Source of the DNA: Collinsella sp. 4_8_47FAA | GTDB taxonomy: Bacteria > Actinomycetota > Coriobacteriia > Coriobacteriales > Coriobacteriaceae | DNA: 64,000 bases | Direction of reading: 5' to 3' | Assembly (NCBI RefSeq): GCF_000763055.1 | Contig: NZ_KN214137.1 | Span: 78,721-142,720, forward strand | In this document: positions 18,066-29,214 of the stretch, in pieces | Position numbering within the stretch: the stretch's first letter is position 1 | Layout: every line of letters begins with the position of its first letter | The notes under the pieces: model-generated | Told to the model about the DNA's origin: nothing | Seen by the model: the letters and a program-made list of their open reading frames with translations, nothing else | Database searches by the model: none | Translations under genes and position numbers: made by a program

Positions 18066-18114
18066 CTACCAGCAGGTTTATAAAACCCCAGAGGTCCCTG
18101 TCTCCACAATTGGC

Positions 18115-18903
18115 CTAGAAAAGGCGCTCAGTCTGCAGAAAGTTTCCGCAAAAGCTCACGCGGTGCAGCGGACAAAGTCCATGTTTGCGAATGGCCTCGA
18201 TATGCTCGGGGCTTGCATAGCCCTTCGACTCGGCCAGATGGTACTCGGGGTACTCGGCGTCGTACTCGACCATCATCTCGTCACGCGTGACCTTGGCCAT
18301 GATGGACGCCGCGGCGATACAGGCGATCTTGGCATCGCCCTTCACCACGTCGCGCTCATTGGGAACGGCGCCCAAGGGGTTGCCATCCATGAGGACGCAG
18401 TCGGGTTCAAGTCCCGTATCGGCCACGGCGCCCGCGACGGCAACGCGGATGGCGCGGGCCATACCCATCTCATCGATATCCTTAGGCGCGATATGGCAAA
18501 AACCAATCGCCGTCGCCACCTCGGCAATCTTCACAGAGAGCAGCTCGCGGCGCGCCGGCGTGAGCTTTTTGGAATCGTTGATGCCCCAGACGCGCGGCTC
18601 CATGGGAAGGCACACGGCACACACGGTTAAGGGACCCGCTACCGAGCCACGGCCCACCTCGTCGACACCAACGACCACCCCATCGCCGCCAAGCTCATGC
18701 ATAAGCTCGTACATGCCATTGACGCGCTCGCGCTCGGCAACCTCTTTGGCATGGCGTTTGAGGGCGCGTTCACAAGCCTTGATCACCTGCTGGCGCGGGT
18801 CCTCGCGATAATGCTCCACGAGGGCGGGGATCTCCTCAAACGTTGCGCTCGCCAGCTCTCCGGCAACCTGCGATGCCGAAACCGAGCTCGTCATATTGGC
18901 CAT
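18115..18903 (-). CDS. rnhB: Ribonuclease HII
   Basis: Removes ribonucleotides and RNA strands from RNA-DNA hybrids. Catalytic acidic residues lie in DEVGRG (81-86) and LMDGN, and the ACIAAASIMAKVTRD block follows. The start was set at ATG 18903, with AAGGAGG 7 bases away. The ATG six codons earlier overlaps that site. About 70 residues precede the catalytic core, an N-terminal extension seen in longer RNase HII proteins. Only 28 bases separate it from the rplS terminator, so its promoter is not obvious. Confidence 0.95.
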   Translation of the reverse strand: MANMTSSVSASQVAGELASATFEEIPALVEHYREDPRQQVIKACERALKRHAKEVAERERVNGMYELMHELGGDGVVVGVDEVGRGSVAGPLTVCAVCLPMEPRVWGINDSKKLTPARRELLSVKIAEVATAIGFCHIAPKDIDEMGMARAIRVAVAGAVADTGLEPDCVLMDGNPLGAVPNERDVVKGDAKIACIAAASIMAKVTRDEMMVEYDAEYPEYHLAESKGYASPEHIEAIRKHGLCPLHRVSFCGNFLQTERLF

Positions 18904-18931
18904 ACCAGGCCCTCCTTGCATGCAAATCAGA

Positions 18932-18962
18932 TAAAAAGAAGGGCCACCCGAAGGTGACCCTT
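18932..18962 (-). terminator. Intrinsic terminator of rplS
   Basis: Minus-strand stem AGGGTCACC / GGTGGCCCT with a TTCG tetraloop, then TCTTTTT, 35 bases after the rplS stop. Confidence 0.9.
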
Positions 18963-18996
18963 ACGTCCAAACGAGTGGACAGACGCTGCGATCTTC

Positions 18997-19338
18997 TTAG
19001 CGCTTCTCGGGGATGCGAGCAGCCTTGCCCACCTTGTCGCGGAGGTAGTACAGCTTGGCGCGACGGACGCGACCATGACGAACGACCTCGAGCTTGGCGA
19101 TCTTGGGGCTGTGAAGCGGGAAGGTACGCTCAACACCGACACCGAAGGACATCTTGCGGACGGTGAAGGTCTCGCGGGCACCGGCGCCGGCCATGCGGAT
19201 GACGTCGCCCTGGAAGACCTGGATGCGCTCGCGGTCGCCTTCCTTAATGCGGTAGTGAACCTTGACGTTGTCGGCGACGCGAACCTGAGGAATATCCTCG
19301 CGGATCTGCTGACGCTCGATTGCGCGGATGTAATCCAT
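18997..19338 (-). CDS. rplS: Large-subunit ribosomal protein L19
   Basis: A 50S protein of 113 residues, at the 30S interface. Recognised by [31 protein letters not shown] and [18 protein letters not shown] 19338 is preceded by AAGGA at 7 bases. The TTG two codons earlier overlaps this site. It is monocistronic, with its own promoter-like element and terminator. In many bacteria rplS follows trmD, but here trmD is 8 kb away. Confidence 0.96.
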   Translation of the reverse strand: MDYIRAIERQQIREDIPQVRVADNVKVHYRIKEGDRERIQVFQGDVIRMAGAGARETFTVRKMSFGVGVERTFPLHSPKIAKLEVVRHGRVRRAKLYYLRDKVGKAARIPEKR

Positions 19339-19407
19339 GTGCAATTCCTTACTCTTCTAGAGGTGCCGTACCACTCTGGCCGGCACGTAGTTGAACAAAC
19401 GTATTCG

Positions 19408-19435
19408 AGTATACACGCGCGGGTTTCTGCTGCAA
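19408..19435 (-). promoter_or_regulatory. Candidate promoter of rplS
   Basis: Minus-strand TATACT (-10, 5 of 6) with TTGCAG 16 bases upstream (-35, weak). It lies 70 bases before the rplS start, and no other gene intervenes. Confidence 0.5.
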
Positions 19436-19479
19436 GAACAATTTTTTACGCAGACAAAAAGACAAAACCCGCACATGAT

Positions 19480-19510
19480 AACCGTCCGCCTCACGAATGA
19501 GACGGACGGC
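19480..19510 (-). terminator. Probable terminator of ppdK
   Basis: Minus-strand stem CCGTCCG / CGGACGG, extended by CTCA/TGAG across one mismatch, 40 bases after the ppdK stop. The following T-tract is poor, so strength is uncertain. A run of eight G (19516-19523) lies between the stop and the stem. Confidence 0.55.
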
Positions 19511-19550
19511 ATGAAGGGGGGGGCTACGTTAGGCGTCTGAACCCAAAACG

Positions 19551-22301
<2,751 letters not shown>

Positions 22302-22376
22302 GATACTTCCCCTTCCATGCACTTACGCGCACGACCGTGGTAACGAATCGACCCGCCAGATGCGGGCCGTGAGGGA

Positions 22377-22405
22377 ACTATACGGCGGGTTTTGAGCAGG
22401 CTTAA
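22377..22405 (-). promoter_or_regulatory. Candidate promoter of ppdK
   Basis: Minus-strand TTAAGC and TATAGT are spaced 17 bases. A small stem (CCCGC/GCGGG, 22351-22365) lies just downstream in the leader. The 228-base gap to the upstream gene makes an independent promoter likely. This is the best pair I see in it. Confidence 0.45.
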
Positions 22406-22550
22406 GCAGAGGATGCGCGGTTTGGTAAACGTGCTAAAACTGGCGGTAAACGGTAGGTAAAGGTGGTTACATTATGAAGATACCACTGTAAGAACGTGCA
22501 GGTCAGATGCGATATTTTTGCTAAATCGCTTTATCAAAATGCTGCTACTA

Positions 22551-23417
22551 TTAGGCTCGACGGGCGGCGCGGCGGGCACGGGCTTCTTGGATTTCCTCCA
22601 AGTGGCTAATGATCTCGGCAGCGCTTTCTTCGATGGCCCTGCCGTCGGTACGCACCACAAAGCAGCCTAGGCGCTTCATGAGCGCACGGGCTTCCTCGAG
22701 CTCGCTGTGCACGCTCTCGGGCTCGGCATAGGAGCCGGCAACGGCACGAGCGTAGTCATCGCCCAAGCGGCTATCGCGAATTTCGGAAATCACATCGACG
22801 GTCGAAATCAGGCCGAACAGGCGCATCGGGTCGACCTCGTAAATCGACTTGGGCGGCTCCATGCCATGCGCCAGTGGGACATTGGCGACCTTGTAGCCCT
22901 GATAGGCCAAATACATCGACAGCGGCGTCTTGGACGTACGCGATACGCCCAGCAGCACGATATCGGCTCCCGACAGATCGTCGCAGCCGCGCCCGTCATC
23001 GTGCTCAACGAAATACTCCATGGCCTCGATGCGATGGAAATAGCGGTCATCGGTCTTGTGAATCACACCCGCGACGCCCTTGGGCGGCACACCGATGAGC
23101 GACGACAGCACGGCAAGCGTCGGGCCAATCAGGTCGACCGAACGAATATGCAGCATGCCCAGGTAATCGAGCACGCGGGCGCGAAGCGCCGGATCGACAA
23201 TGGTGTGGAACACGGCAATATCGCGATGGTCGGCATCGACGCGCGGGCCCACAAACGACTCCACCTGCTCCACCGAGGTCACCTTGGGCAGGCGCAAGAG
23301 AAGAAAAGCCCCTTCATCAAATTGCCCGGACGCCGCAAGCACCACCTCACAAGCGGTATCACCGAGCGAGTCGGAGATAACGATAACGGTGGGACGAGCG
23401 GTGACCGGGCAATCCAT
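22551..23417 (-). CDS. PPDK regulatory protein: bifunctional Ser/Thr kinase and Pi-dependent phosphorylase (DUF299)
   Basis: Inactivates and reactivates PPDK (or, in relatives, PEP synthase) by ADP-dependent phosphorylation and phosphate-dependent dephosphorylation of a Thr next to the catalytic His. The 288-residue protein starts with VIVISDSLGDTAC and shows the family block RYFHRIEAMEYFVEHDDG and the P-loop-like GVSRTSKTPLSMYLA near residue 155. ATG 23417 follows AAAGGAG. Because ppdK is the adjacent downstream gene and contains the expected Thr, PPDK is the likely target. The last 15 residues are Ala/Arg-rich. It follows glyS by 34 bases. Confidence 0.9.
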   Translation of the reverse strand: MDCPVTARPTVIVISDSLGDTACEVVLAASGQFDEGAFLLLRLPKVTSVEQVESFVGPRVDADHRDIAVFHTIVDPALRARVLDYLGMLHIRSVDLIGPTLAVLSSLIGVPPKGVAGVIHKTDDRYFHRIEAMEYFVEHDDGRGCDDLSGADIVLLGVSRTSKTPLSMYLAYQGYKVANVPLAHGMEPPKSIYEVDPMRLFGLISTVDVISEIRDSRLGDDYARAVAGSYAEPESVHSELEEARALMKRLGCFVVRTDGRAIEESAAEIISHLEEIQEARARRAARRA

Positions 23418-23451
23418 GCGGGGCTCCTTTAGCGCTTATGCGCAGGCTGGC

Positions 23452-25548
23452 TTACTTTTTGCGGGCAAGCTCACCGATGTTGGCGATGCCGGAGAAAACG
23501 GCCTCGAAGCGGTTGAGCAGCTTAAGGCGATTATCGCGGAGCTGCTCGTCCTTGTCCATGACCATGACCTCATCGAAGAAGCGGTCGATGGGCGCGCGCA
23601 GGGCGGCAAGGGCGGCAAATGCGGCCGGGTAATCCTCGGCAGCAAGGGCGGCATCGACAGCGGTCTGAGCAGCCTCGGAGGCATCGGCAAGCGCGAGCTC
23701 GACCTCGCCCATCAGGCCGCGGTCGTACTCCGCACCCAGCTCGGGCTTGGAGATGTGTGCGGCGCGGGCATAGGCGGTCGCAAGGTTGTCGAACGTCTCG
23801 GCGTCGTTCTTGCGGGCCTCGTCGAGGGCGGCGCAGCGGGCGAAGAAGACGGACGGGGCGATGATGTGCACCGCGGAGACGGCGGCAACGGTATCGGCCG
23901 GGATCTTTTCGTCGCGGGCCATGCTCACCAGGCGGCCATGGAAGAAGTCGCGAACCTGCTGGGCGACCTTGGCGGCGTCGAACTCAATGCCCTGCTCGCT
24001 ATAGAGCTCGAGGGCGAAGTCGATGAGCGACGTGGGGTCGATCGGCAGACGGTCGCGCAGGATGTTGATGATGCCGATAGCGGCACGACGCAGCGCGTAG
24101 GGGTCGGAGGAGCCGGTCGGGGGCTCGCCAATGGCAAAGATACCGGCGATGGTATCGAGCTTGTCGGCGCAGGCCACGATGCAGCCAGCGGTGCCCTCGG
24201 GCAGCTCGTCACCGGCAAAGCGGGGACGATAATGATCGCGAATGGCGTGGGCAACCTCGTCGTTCTCCCCCATCGCGGTGGCGTAGTAACCGCCCATCAC
24301 GCCCTGCTGGCTCGTGAACTCGACGACGGCGTTGGATACCAAGTCGGCCTTGCACAGGTGCGCGGCGCGAGCGGCATCGGCGGCCAGGTGGGCGCCCAGA
24401 TGGGCCTCGCGAGCGATGGCAAGCGCGAGTTGCTCAATGCGCTCGGACTTGGCGAGCACGCTACCGAGCTTCTCCTGGAAGGCAACCTTGGCCAGACGCT
24501 CACGGAACTCGTCGAGGGAGATCTTCAGGTCCTCCTCGTAGAAGAACTTTGCGTCGTCCAGACGGGCGCGCACGACGCGCTCGTTGCCGTCGATCACGCG
24601 CTCGGCGTTCTCGGGCTTGCTGTTGGAGACGACCACGAACTCACGCGTGAGCTTGCCCTCGCCGTCATAGATCGGGAAGTAACGCTGGTTGGTGAGCATG
24701 GACTCGCAGATGATCTCGTGCGGGACCTTGAGGAACTCCTCATCGAAGGTACCGACGAGCACCGTCGGCCACTCGCAGAGGTTAATGACCTCCTCGAAGA
24801 CCTTCTTGGGCGTGTCGACATGACAGCCGGGGCGAGCGGCCTCGACCTCGGCGATGCCGGCAAGGATGGCCTCGCGACGACGCTCGGCAGAAAGCACGCC
24901 GGCGTCCTCGAGCACCTGCTCATAAACAGCGGGGCTGGCAACAACATGGTCGCCAGGGCCAAGTACGCGATGACCGCGCGTGGTGTTGCCGCTCGTCACG
25001 TCGGCAAACGACACGGGCACAACATCCTCGCCCAAAAGGCAGCAGATCCAGCGGACCGGACGAACAAAGGTCGCATGCTCGTGACCCCAGCGCTGGCTGC
25101 GGTAGTTGGGCCACTGCAGGCCGGCGATGGTCTTCTCGCACAGAGCGGTCAGAATCGGCGTAGCCGGTGCGGAGGGAATGTTCTTCTCGGCGAACACATA
25201 CTCGCGACCGTCAGTGTCCTCGCGACGGACCAGGTCCTCGGCAGCCACACCGCACTTGCGGGCAAAGCCCTGGGCGGCCTTGGTGGCGTTACCGTCAGCG
25301 TCGAAGGCAATGTTGGCCGCGGGGCCACGCTTGACCTCATGGACTTCATCGGTCGCGGTGGCGACGTTAGCCACGAGCGCAGCCAGGCGGCGCGGGCTCG
25401 AGATCACACGGACCTCGCCGTGGGCCAGACCGGCCTCGTCGAGACCCTTGGCAATCATGGAGCCAAGCTGCTTGACGGCATTGTTCAGCGGCGCGGAGGG
25501 CATCTCCTCCGTACCGATCTCAAACAGGAAATCCTTAGCGTCTGCCAT
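23452..25548 (-). CDS. glyS: Glycyl-tRNA synthetase beta subunit
   Basis: The tRNA-binding and HD-like subunit of the alpha2-beta2 glycyl-tRNA synthetase. The 698-residue protein begins FLFEIGTEEMPSAPL and includes KRGPA, the WGHEHATFVRPVRWI block, VPHEIICESMLTNQRYFP and a C-terminal DALR-type anticodon-binding region. ATG 25548 lies 3 bases after the glyQ stop. The order alpha then beta is standard. Confidence 0.97.
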   Translation of the reverse strand: MADAKDFLFEIGTEEMPSAPLNNAVKQLGSMIAKGLDEAGLAHGEVRVISSPRRLAALVANVATATDEVHEVKRGPAANIAFDADGNATKAAQGFARKCGVAAEDLVRREDTDGREYVFAEKNIPSAPATPILTALCEKTIAGLQWPNYRSQRWGHEHATFVRPVRWICCLLGEDVVPVSFADVTSGNTTRGHRVLGPGDHVVASPAVYEQVLEDAGVLSAERRREAILAGIAEVEAARPGCHVDTPKKVFEEVINLCEWPTVLVGTFDEEFLKVPHEIICESMLTNQRYFPIYDGEGKLTREFVVVSNSKPENAERVIDGNERVVRARLDDAKFFYEEDLKISLDEFRERLAKVAFQEKLGSVLAKSERIEQLALAIAREAHLGAHLAADAARAAHLCKADLVSNAVVEFTSQQGVMGGYYATAMGENDEVAHAIRDHYRPRFAGDELPEGTAGCIVACADKLDTIAGIFAIGEPPTGSSDPYALRRAAIGIINILRDRLPIDPTSLIDFALELYSEQGIEFDAAKVAQQVRDFFHGRLVSMARDEKIPADTVAAVSAVHIIAPSVFFARCAALDEARKNDAETFDNLATAYARAAHISKPELGAEYDRGLMGEVELALADASEAAQTAVDAALAAEDYPAAFAALAALRAPIDRFFDEVMVMDKDEQLRDNRLKLLNRFEAVFSGIANIGELARKK

Positions 25549-25551
25549 GGC

Positions 25552-26463
25552 TTACGCCACCTCGCCTTCCTGGTCGGCATTCTCGTTGACTCCGGCGACC
25601 TCGGCCATGTAGGCCTCGCAGCACGCCTTGGCGACGGCGCGGACGCGCAGGATGTAGTTGGCACGCTCGACCGCGGACAGGGCGCCGCGAGCATCGAGCA
25701 GGTTGAAAGCGTGGCTGCACTTCATGACGCAGTCATATGCCGGCAGCGGCAGCTTGCGCTCCAGGCAGGAATGGCACTCGGCCTCGTAGTCGTCAAACTT
25801 CTGACGCATCATCTCGACGTTGGCGACCTCAAAGTTATAGGCACTGAACTCGCGCTCGTTCTCGAGGAACACGTCGCCGTAGGTCATGGGCGTGCCGTCG
25901 GGCAGGTAGCTCCACACCAGGTCGTAGACCGAGTTGACGCCCTGGGCGTACATGGCGATACGCTCCAGGCCGTAGGTAATCTCAACGGGCACGGGGTCGA
26001 CCTCGATGCCTCCCACCTGCTGGAAGTACGTAAACTGCGTGACCTCCATGCCATTGAGCCAGACCTCCCAGCCAAGGCCCCAGGCGCCAAGGGTCGGGCT
26101 CTCCCAGTCATCCTCGACAAAGCGGACGTCATGGTCGTTGGGATCCAGACCGATAGCGGCAAGAGACCCCAGGTAGAGCTCCTGGGCGTTAACCGGAGAA
26201 GGCTTGATGAGCACCTGGAACTGATAGTAGTGCTGCATGCGGTTGGGGTTCTCGCCGTAGCGGCCGTCGGCGGGACGGCGGCAGGGCTGCGCATAGCAGG
26301 TGCGCCACTCGGCGGGACCGAGCGAGCGCAGCGTGGTCGCGGTATGGAAGGTACCGGCACCGACCTCGGAGTCATAGGGCTGCATAATGACGCAGCCCTG
26401 CTCGCCCCAGTACTGCTGGAGGCGCAGGATGATGTCTTGGAAGGAAAGCGATGAAGCGTTCAT
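25552..26463 (-). CDS. glyQ: Glycyl-tRNA synthetase alpha subunit
   Basis: The catalytic class II subunit of the tetrameric glycyl-tRNA synthetase. [18 protein letters not shown] at the start, [25 protein letters not shown] (motif 2 region, about 62-86) and the long central block [19 protein letters not shown] identify it. The protein has 303 residues. The ribosome-binding site is not ideal: AGAGG is one base from ATG, and GAGGGG is 11 bases away. The gap to lepB upstream is 59 bases. No T-box leader is seen there. Confidence 0.97.
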   Translation of the reverse strand: MNASSLSFQDIILRLQQYWGEQGCVIMQPYDSEVGAGTFHTATTLRSLGPAEWRTCYAQPCRRPADGRYGENPNRMQHYYQFQVLIKPSPVNAQELYLGSLAAIGLDPNDHDVRFVEDDWESPTLGAWGLGWEVWLNGMEVTQFTYFQQVGGIEVDPVPVEITYGLERIAMYAQGVNSVYDLVWSYLPDGTPMTYGDVFLENEREFSAYNFEVANVEMMRQKFDDYEAECHSCLERKLPLPAYDCVMKCSHAFNLLDARGALSAVERANYILRVRAVAKACCEAYMAEVAGVNENADQEGEVA

Positions 26464-26522
26464 GCCTCTAATATCCCCTCGTCGAAACGATTACACGGTT
26501 AGGTACTGTACTATAGCGGTTT

Positions 26523-27086
26523 TTAGTCGATAGCGCCGATGCGGTTGAGCGGCCAGTAGCGCACAAGCGCCACAGCGATCAAATCAGAGCGATCGACGGG
26601 ACCAAAGTAGCGGGAGTCAGCAGAGTTCTCGCGGTTGTCGCCCATCACCCACACGCACCCGTCGGGAACGGTGTAGGGATAGCTTACCTGAGCGCCGGGC
26701 GCTTGGACCGAAAGTGGCCAGCTCATGCCCGTCGTATAGTCCTCGTCGAGCGCTTGGCCGTCAACGACCACCTTGCCATCCTGCAGGTCGACCGTCTGCC
26801 CGGCCGTGGCAATAACACGCTTGACAAGAACATCATGCTCGGAGGTGCCATCGGGGTTGTGAAACACCACGATATCGCCCTGCTTGACGGGCTGACCGAG
26901 CTCGAGGCTCACCTTTTGTGCCAGGATCTGGTCGCCAATCTCGATCGTGGACTCCATGGAACCGGTGGGTACCACAAAGGGTTCGACCACAAACGAGCGA
27001 ATCAAGAAGGTAGCGACCAGTGCGATCGCGATGACCGCGATCCACTCAAAAGCGCCCCTCAACGCGGAATGCTGCGATGGAACCAT
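26523..27086 (-). CDS. lepB: Signal peptidase I
   Basis: Removes signal peptides from exported proteins. A single N-terminal membrane segment (about 10-32) precedes the catalytic Ser in PTGSMESTI (about residue 43), and the catalytic Lys is in DVLVKRVIA (about 88). The C-terminal boxes GDNRENSADSRYFGPV are also present. ATG 27086 follows GAGGAG by 5 bases. The GTG at 27092 overlaps the trmD stop and is too close to that site. At 187 residues it is a Gram-positive-sized enzyme. It is the last gene of the rpsP-khpA-rimM-trmD-lepB run. Confidence 0.95.
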   Translation of the reverse strand: MVPSQHSALRGAFEWIAVIAIALVATFLIRSFVVEPFVVPTGSMESTIEIGDQILAQKVSLELGQPVKQGDIVVFHNPDGTSEHDVLVKRVIATAGQTVDLQDGKVVVDGQALDEDYTTGMSWPLSVQAPGAQVSYPYTVPDGCVWVMGDNRENSADSRYFGPVDRSDLIAVALVRYWPLNRIGAID

Positions 27087-27088
27087 TC

Positions 27089-27847
27089 TCACTCCTCGCT
27101 CTGCGAATACGAAGCGTCCAGAATCTCCTGCGCGTACGCACGCTCCTGTGGCGTAAGGCGCGCCGTCTCGATCAGGTCGGGACGCCAGCGGCAGGTGCGC
27201 TCGATGGCATTCTTACGGCGCCAGGCGTCAACCTTGGCATGGTCACCGCTCACGAGCACCGGCGGCACGCCCTCGCCGTTGAACTCGGCAGGACGGGTGT
27301 ACTGCGCGTACTCGAGCAGTCCTCCGTCCTCGGCGGTCGAGAATGACTCGTCGACGTTGCTCATTTCGTCACCAAGGGCGCCGGGAATCAGGCGTACGAC
27401 GGCATCGGCAACGACCATAGCGGGAAGCTCGCCGCCCGTGAGCACATAGTCGCCGATCGACAGACGCTCATCGGCATACGCATACGCACGCTCGTCGACA
27501 CCCTCGTAGCGACTGCACACAAACAACAGGCGCTCACTTTTGAGCAGGCGCTCGGCCACATGCTGCGTAAAGGGCTCGCCACAGGGGGTAAAGAACACCA
27601 CAGTGGGCTTGGGACCCCCTGCGCTAATGGCCTCGATGGCCTCGGCGATAGGCTCGACCTTCATGAGCATGCCCTGCCCGTCGCCGTACGGCTCGTCATC
27701 GACGGTACGATGGCGGTCGTGCGTCCAGTCGCGCAGGTTATACGCCTTAAAATCAAAAAGGCCGGCCTTGCGAGCGCGGCCCAAGATCGATGTGGACATG
27801 ACGGGCTCAAACATCTCGGGAAAGACCGAAAGGGTCTCGATCAGCAT
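27089..27847 (-). CDS. trmD: tRNA (guanine-37-N1)-methyltransferase
   Basis: Methylates G37 of tRNAs to prevent frameshifting. The trefoil-knot cofactor site is visible as CSRYEGVDERA and LSIGDYVLTGGELPA. The start IETLSVFPEMFEP and DDEPYGDGQGMLMK are also diagnostic. The protein has 252 residues. It sits 10 bases after rimM in the classical rpsP-rimM-trmD order. Confidence 0.97.
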   Translation of the reverse strand: MLIETLSVFPEMFEPVMSTSILGRARKAGLFDFKAYNLRDWTHDRHRTVDDEPYGDGQGMLMKVEPIAEAIEAISAGGPKPTVVFFTPCGEPFTQHVAERLLKSERLLFVCSRYEGVDERAYAYADERLSIGDYVLTGGELPAMVVADAVVRLIPGALGDEMSNVDESFSTAEDGGLLEYAQYTRPAEFNGEGVPPVLVSGDHAKVDAWRRKNAIERTCRWRPDLIETARLTPQERAYAQEILDASYSQSEE

Positions 27848-27857
27848 GTTGTCCTCC

Positions 27858-28379
27858 CTACTTGTCCATATCGATCAGGCCGTCCATAACGTGGACGGAA
27901 ATTGTTCCTGTGTCGGGAAGATCGAGCACGACCTGCTCGATCACGGGAATCAGTACCTCGCCGTACCGATCGCCCTCAACAACCCAGACATCGTTAGCGG
28001 GCGTCGACATGATCTCGACGATCGTGCCGAGTAAACCGAAGCGCTCGTCGACCACCTCGCGACCCATCAGGTCGGTATAGGCAGCGTCGAGCGAATCGAA
28101 CTCAAAATCGTCACGATTTGCCAGCACGTAGCATCCCGTGATGCCCTCGGCGGCCGTCAAGTCGTCAATGCCCTCAAACGAGACCAGATCGCCATCGCCC
28201 GTATCGGTGACGGACACGACCGTGCAAAAGCGGTCGCGCTTGAGCGCCGGCGGCGTCAGGGCGACGCGCATACCCGGCTCTAATACAGAAGGAAGCCCCC
28301 GCAGCGGCTGCGCGAGGACCTCCCCCTTCCTTCCGTGCGGCTTGACAACACGGGCGATGTTTTTGTACTGGGACCTCAA
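27858..28379 (-). CDS. rimM: Ribosome maturation factor RimM
   Basis: Assists late 30S assembly by binding S19. The N-terminal barrel begins NIARVVKPHGRKGEVLA, and the C-terminal PRC-barrel contains DLMGREVV and EVLIPVIEQVVLDLP. It has 173 residues. Start TTG at 28379 is the only candidate near the conserved block. AGGA lies just 3 bases before it, so initiation may depend on coupling with the preceding gene, whose stop is 4 bases away. Confidence 0.93.
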   Translation of the reverse strand: MRSQYKNIARVVKPHGRKGEVLAQPLRGLPSVLEPGMRVALTPPALKRDRFCTVVSVTDTGDGDLVSFEGIDDLTAAEGITGCYVLANRDDFEFDSLDAAYTDLMGREVVDERFGLLGTIVEIMSTPANDVWVVEGDRYGEVLIPVIEQVVLDLPDTGTISVHVMDGLIDMDK

Positions 28380-28383
28380 GGTC

Positions 28384-28668
28384 CTAGCCCAGAACCTCTA
28401 CCTCGACAGCAGTGTCGAGGCGAGCGGCCAGTGCACGGGCGAGCGTGCGAATGGCCTTGATGGTACGGCCACGACGGCCGATAACCTTAGCGACGTCATC
28501 CTCGGCGACCGAAACCTCAATTGTAGAGGCGTCGTCACCATCGATGACCTCAAGGCTCACGGAATCCGGGTCGTCGACGATCTGAACAACGAGATATTCG
28601 ACGAGATCGGCGATGCGATCTGAGAGCATTGCCTCACCCTCGAGCTGTGCAGCGTCAACCTCAGGCAC
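28384..28668 (-). CDS. khpA: KH-domain RNA-binding protein KhpA
   Basis: A small KH protein that binds RNA, often with KhpB, and affects cell elongation and division in Gram-positives. The GxxG loop is seen in KVIGRRGRTIKAIRTL (about 61-76). An acidic stretch SVSLEVIDGDDAST precedes it. Start GTG 28668 has GAGGAG 8 bases upstream. The protein is 94 residues, slightly longer than usual because of about 14 extra N-terminal residues. ATG at codon 14 is an alternative without a good site. It sits between rpsP and rimM, a typical place. Confidence 0.92.
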   Translation of the reverse strand: MPEVDAAQLEGEAMLSDRIADLVEYLVVQIVDDPDSVSLEVIDGDDASTIEVSVAEDDVAKVIGRRGRTIKAIRTLARALAARLDTAVEVEVLG

Positions 28669-28671
28669 GAT

Positions 28672-29013
28672 TTACTCCTCGGCGCCCTCAGCGGCCTCAG
28701 CGGCAGCCTTAGCGGCCTCGGCCTCTTTGGCGAGCTGCTTCTTGGACTTCTTGACGACGGTCTCGGTCTTCTCGCCCTCATTGGCGGCCTTGACCAGAGC
28801 GGCGACGGCGTCGGTGAGCTGAGCGCCCTTGGACTGCCAGTCGGCGATCTTCTCGAGGTCGAGGTTGATGGTCTTGGGGGCGGTCATCGGGTTGTAGCGG
28901 CCAACCTCCTCGATGATACGACCGTCACGCGGGGCGCGGGAATCGGCGACGACGACACGGTAGTACGGACGCTTCTTAGCGCCGTGACGAGCAAGGCGAA
29001 TCTTGACTGCCAA
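28672..29013 (-). CDS. rpsP: Small-subunit ribosomal protein S16
   Basis: A 30S protein. The core [23 protein letters not shown] is unmistakable and starts right after the chosen TTG at 29013. That codon follows GGAGGAG by 6 bases, so the 12 extra codons of the longer frame are not translated. The protein has 113 residues, with an Ala/Glu/Lys-rich C-terminal tail of about 40 residues beyond the core. It starts the rpsP-khpA-rimM-trmD-lepB run and has two promoter-like elements upstream. Confidence 0.96.
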   Translation of the reverse strand: MAVKIRLARHGAKKRPYYRVVVADSRAPRDGRIIEEVGRYNPMTAPKTINLDLEKIADWQSKGAQLTDAVAALVKAANEGEKTETVVKKSKKQLAKEAEAAKAAAEAAEGAEE

Positions 29014-29069
29014 AGGAAACTCCTCCAACCAAGCAGCTTTAGGCTGCAACTACAAACAAACAGTTGAAC

Positions 29070-29098
29070 ATAATACGCCATCGACACGGGCAGGTGAA
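29070..29098 (-). promoter_or_regulatory. Proximal promoter candidate for rpsP
   Basis: Minus-strand TTCACC and TATTAT spaced 17 bases (4 of 6 and 5 of 6 to consensus), about 55 bases before the rpsP start. Confidence 0.55.
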
Positions 29099-29142
29099 GT
29101 CCGTGAGACCAACTTCTTCGGTGTAGTCGAGGGCAAATCCAT

Positions 29143-29170
29143 ATCTTAGACAAGAATTCGGGATTTGCAA
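29143..29170 (-). promoter_or_regulatory. Distal promoter candidate for rpsP
   Basis: Minus-strand TTGCAA and TAAGAT spaced 16 bases. It would give a leader of about 120 bases. Confidence 0.4.
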
Positions 29171-29202
29171 GCACATCCACGCACCCCACATGAGCTGCGC
29201 GG

Positions 29203-29208
29203 TATACT
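29203..29208 (+). promoter_or_regulatory. -10 element of dinB
   Basis: TATACT ends 6 bases before the dinB ATG, so the predicted transcript starts at or next to the start codon. No good -35 hexamer is seen. Confidence 0.45.
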
Positions 29209-29214
29209 CATAAC

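Noticed and set aside
23200..26454. A 1084-codon plus-strand open frame opposite glyS and glyQ
   Set aside because: Its composition is Gly/Ala/Leu/Val/His-rich with no domain, and it mirrors well-recognised synthetase genes. It is an antisense by-product of GC-rich codon use.
26464..26522. A T-box leader before glyQ
   Set aside because: Only 59 bases are available and no T-box core sequence or terminator is present.
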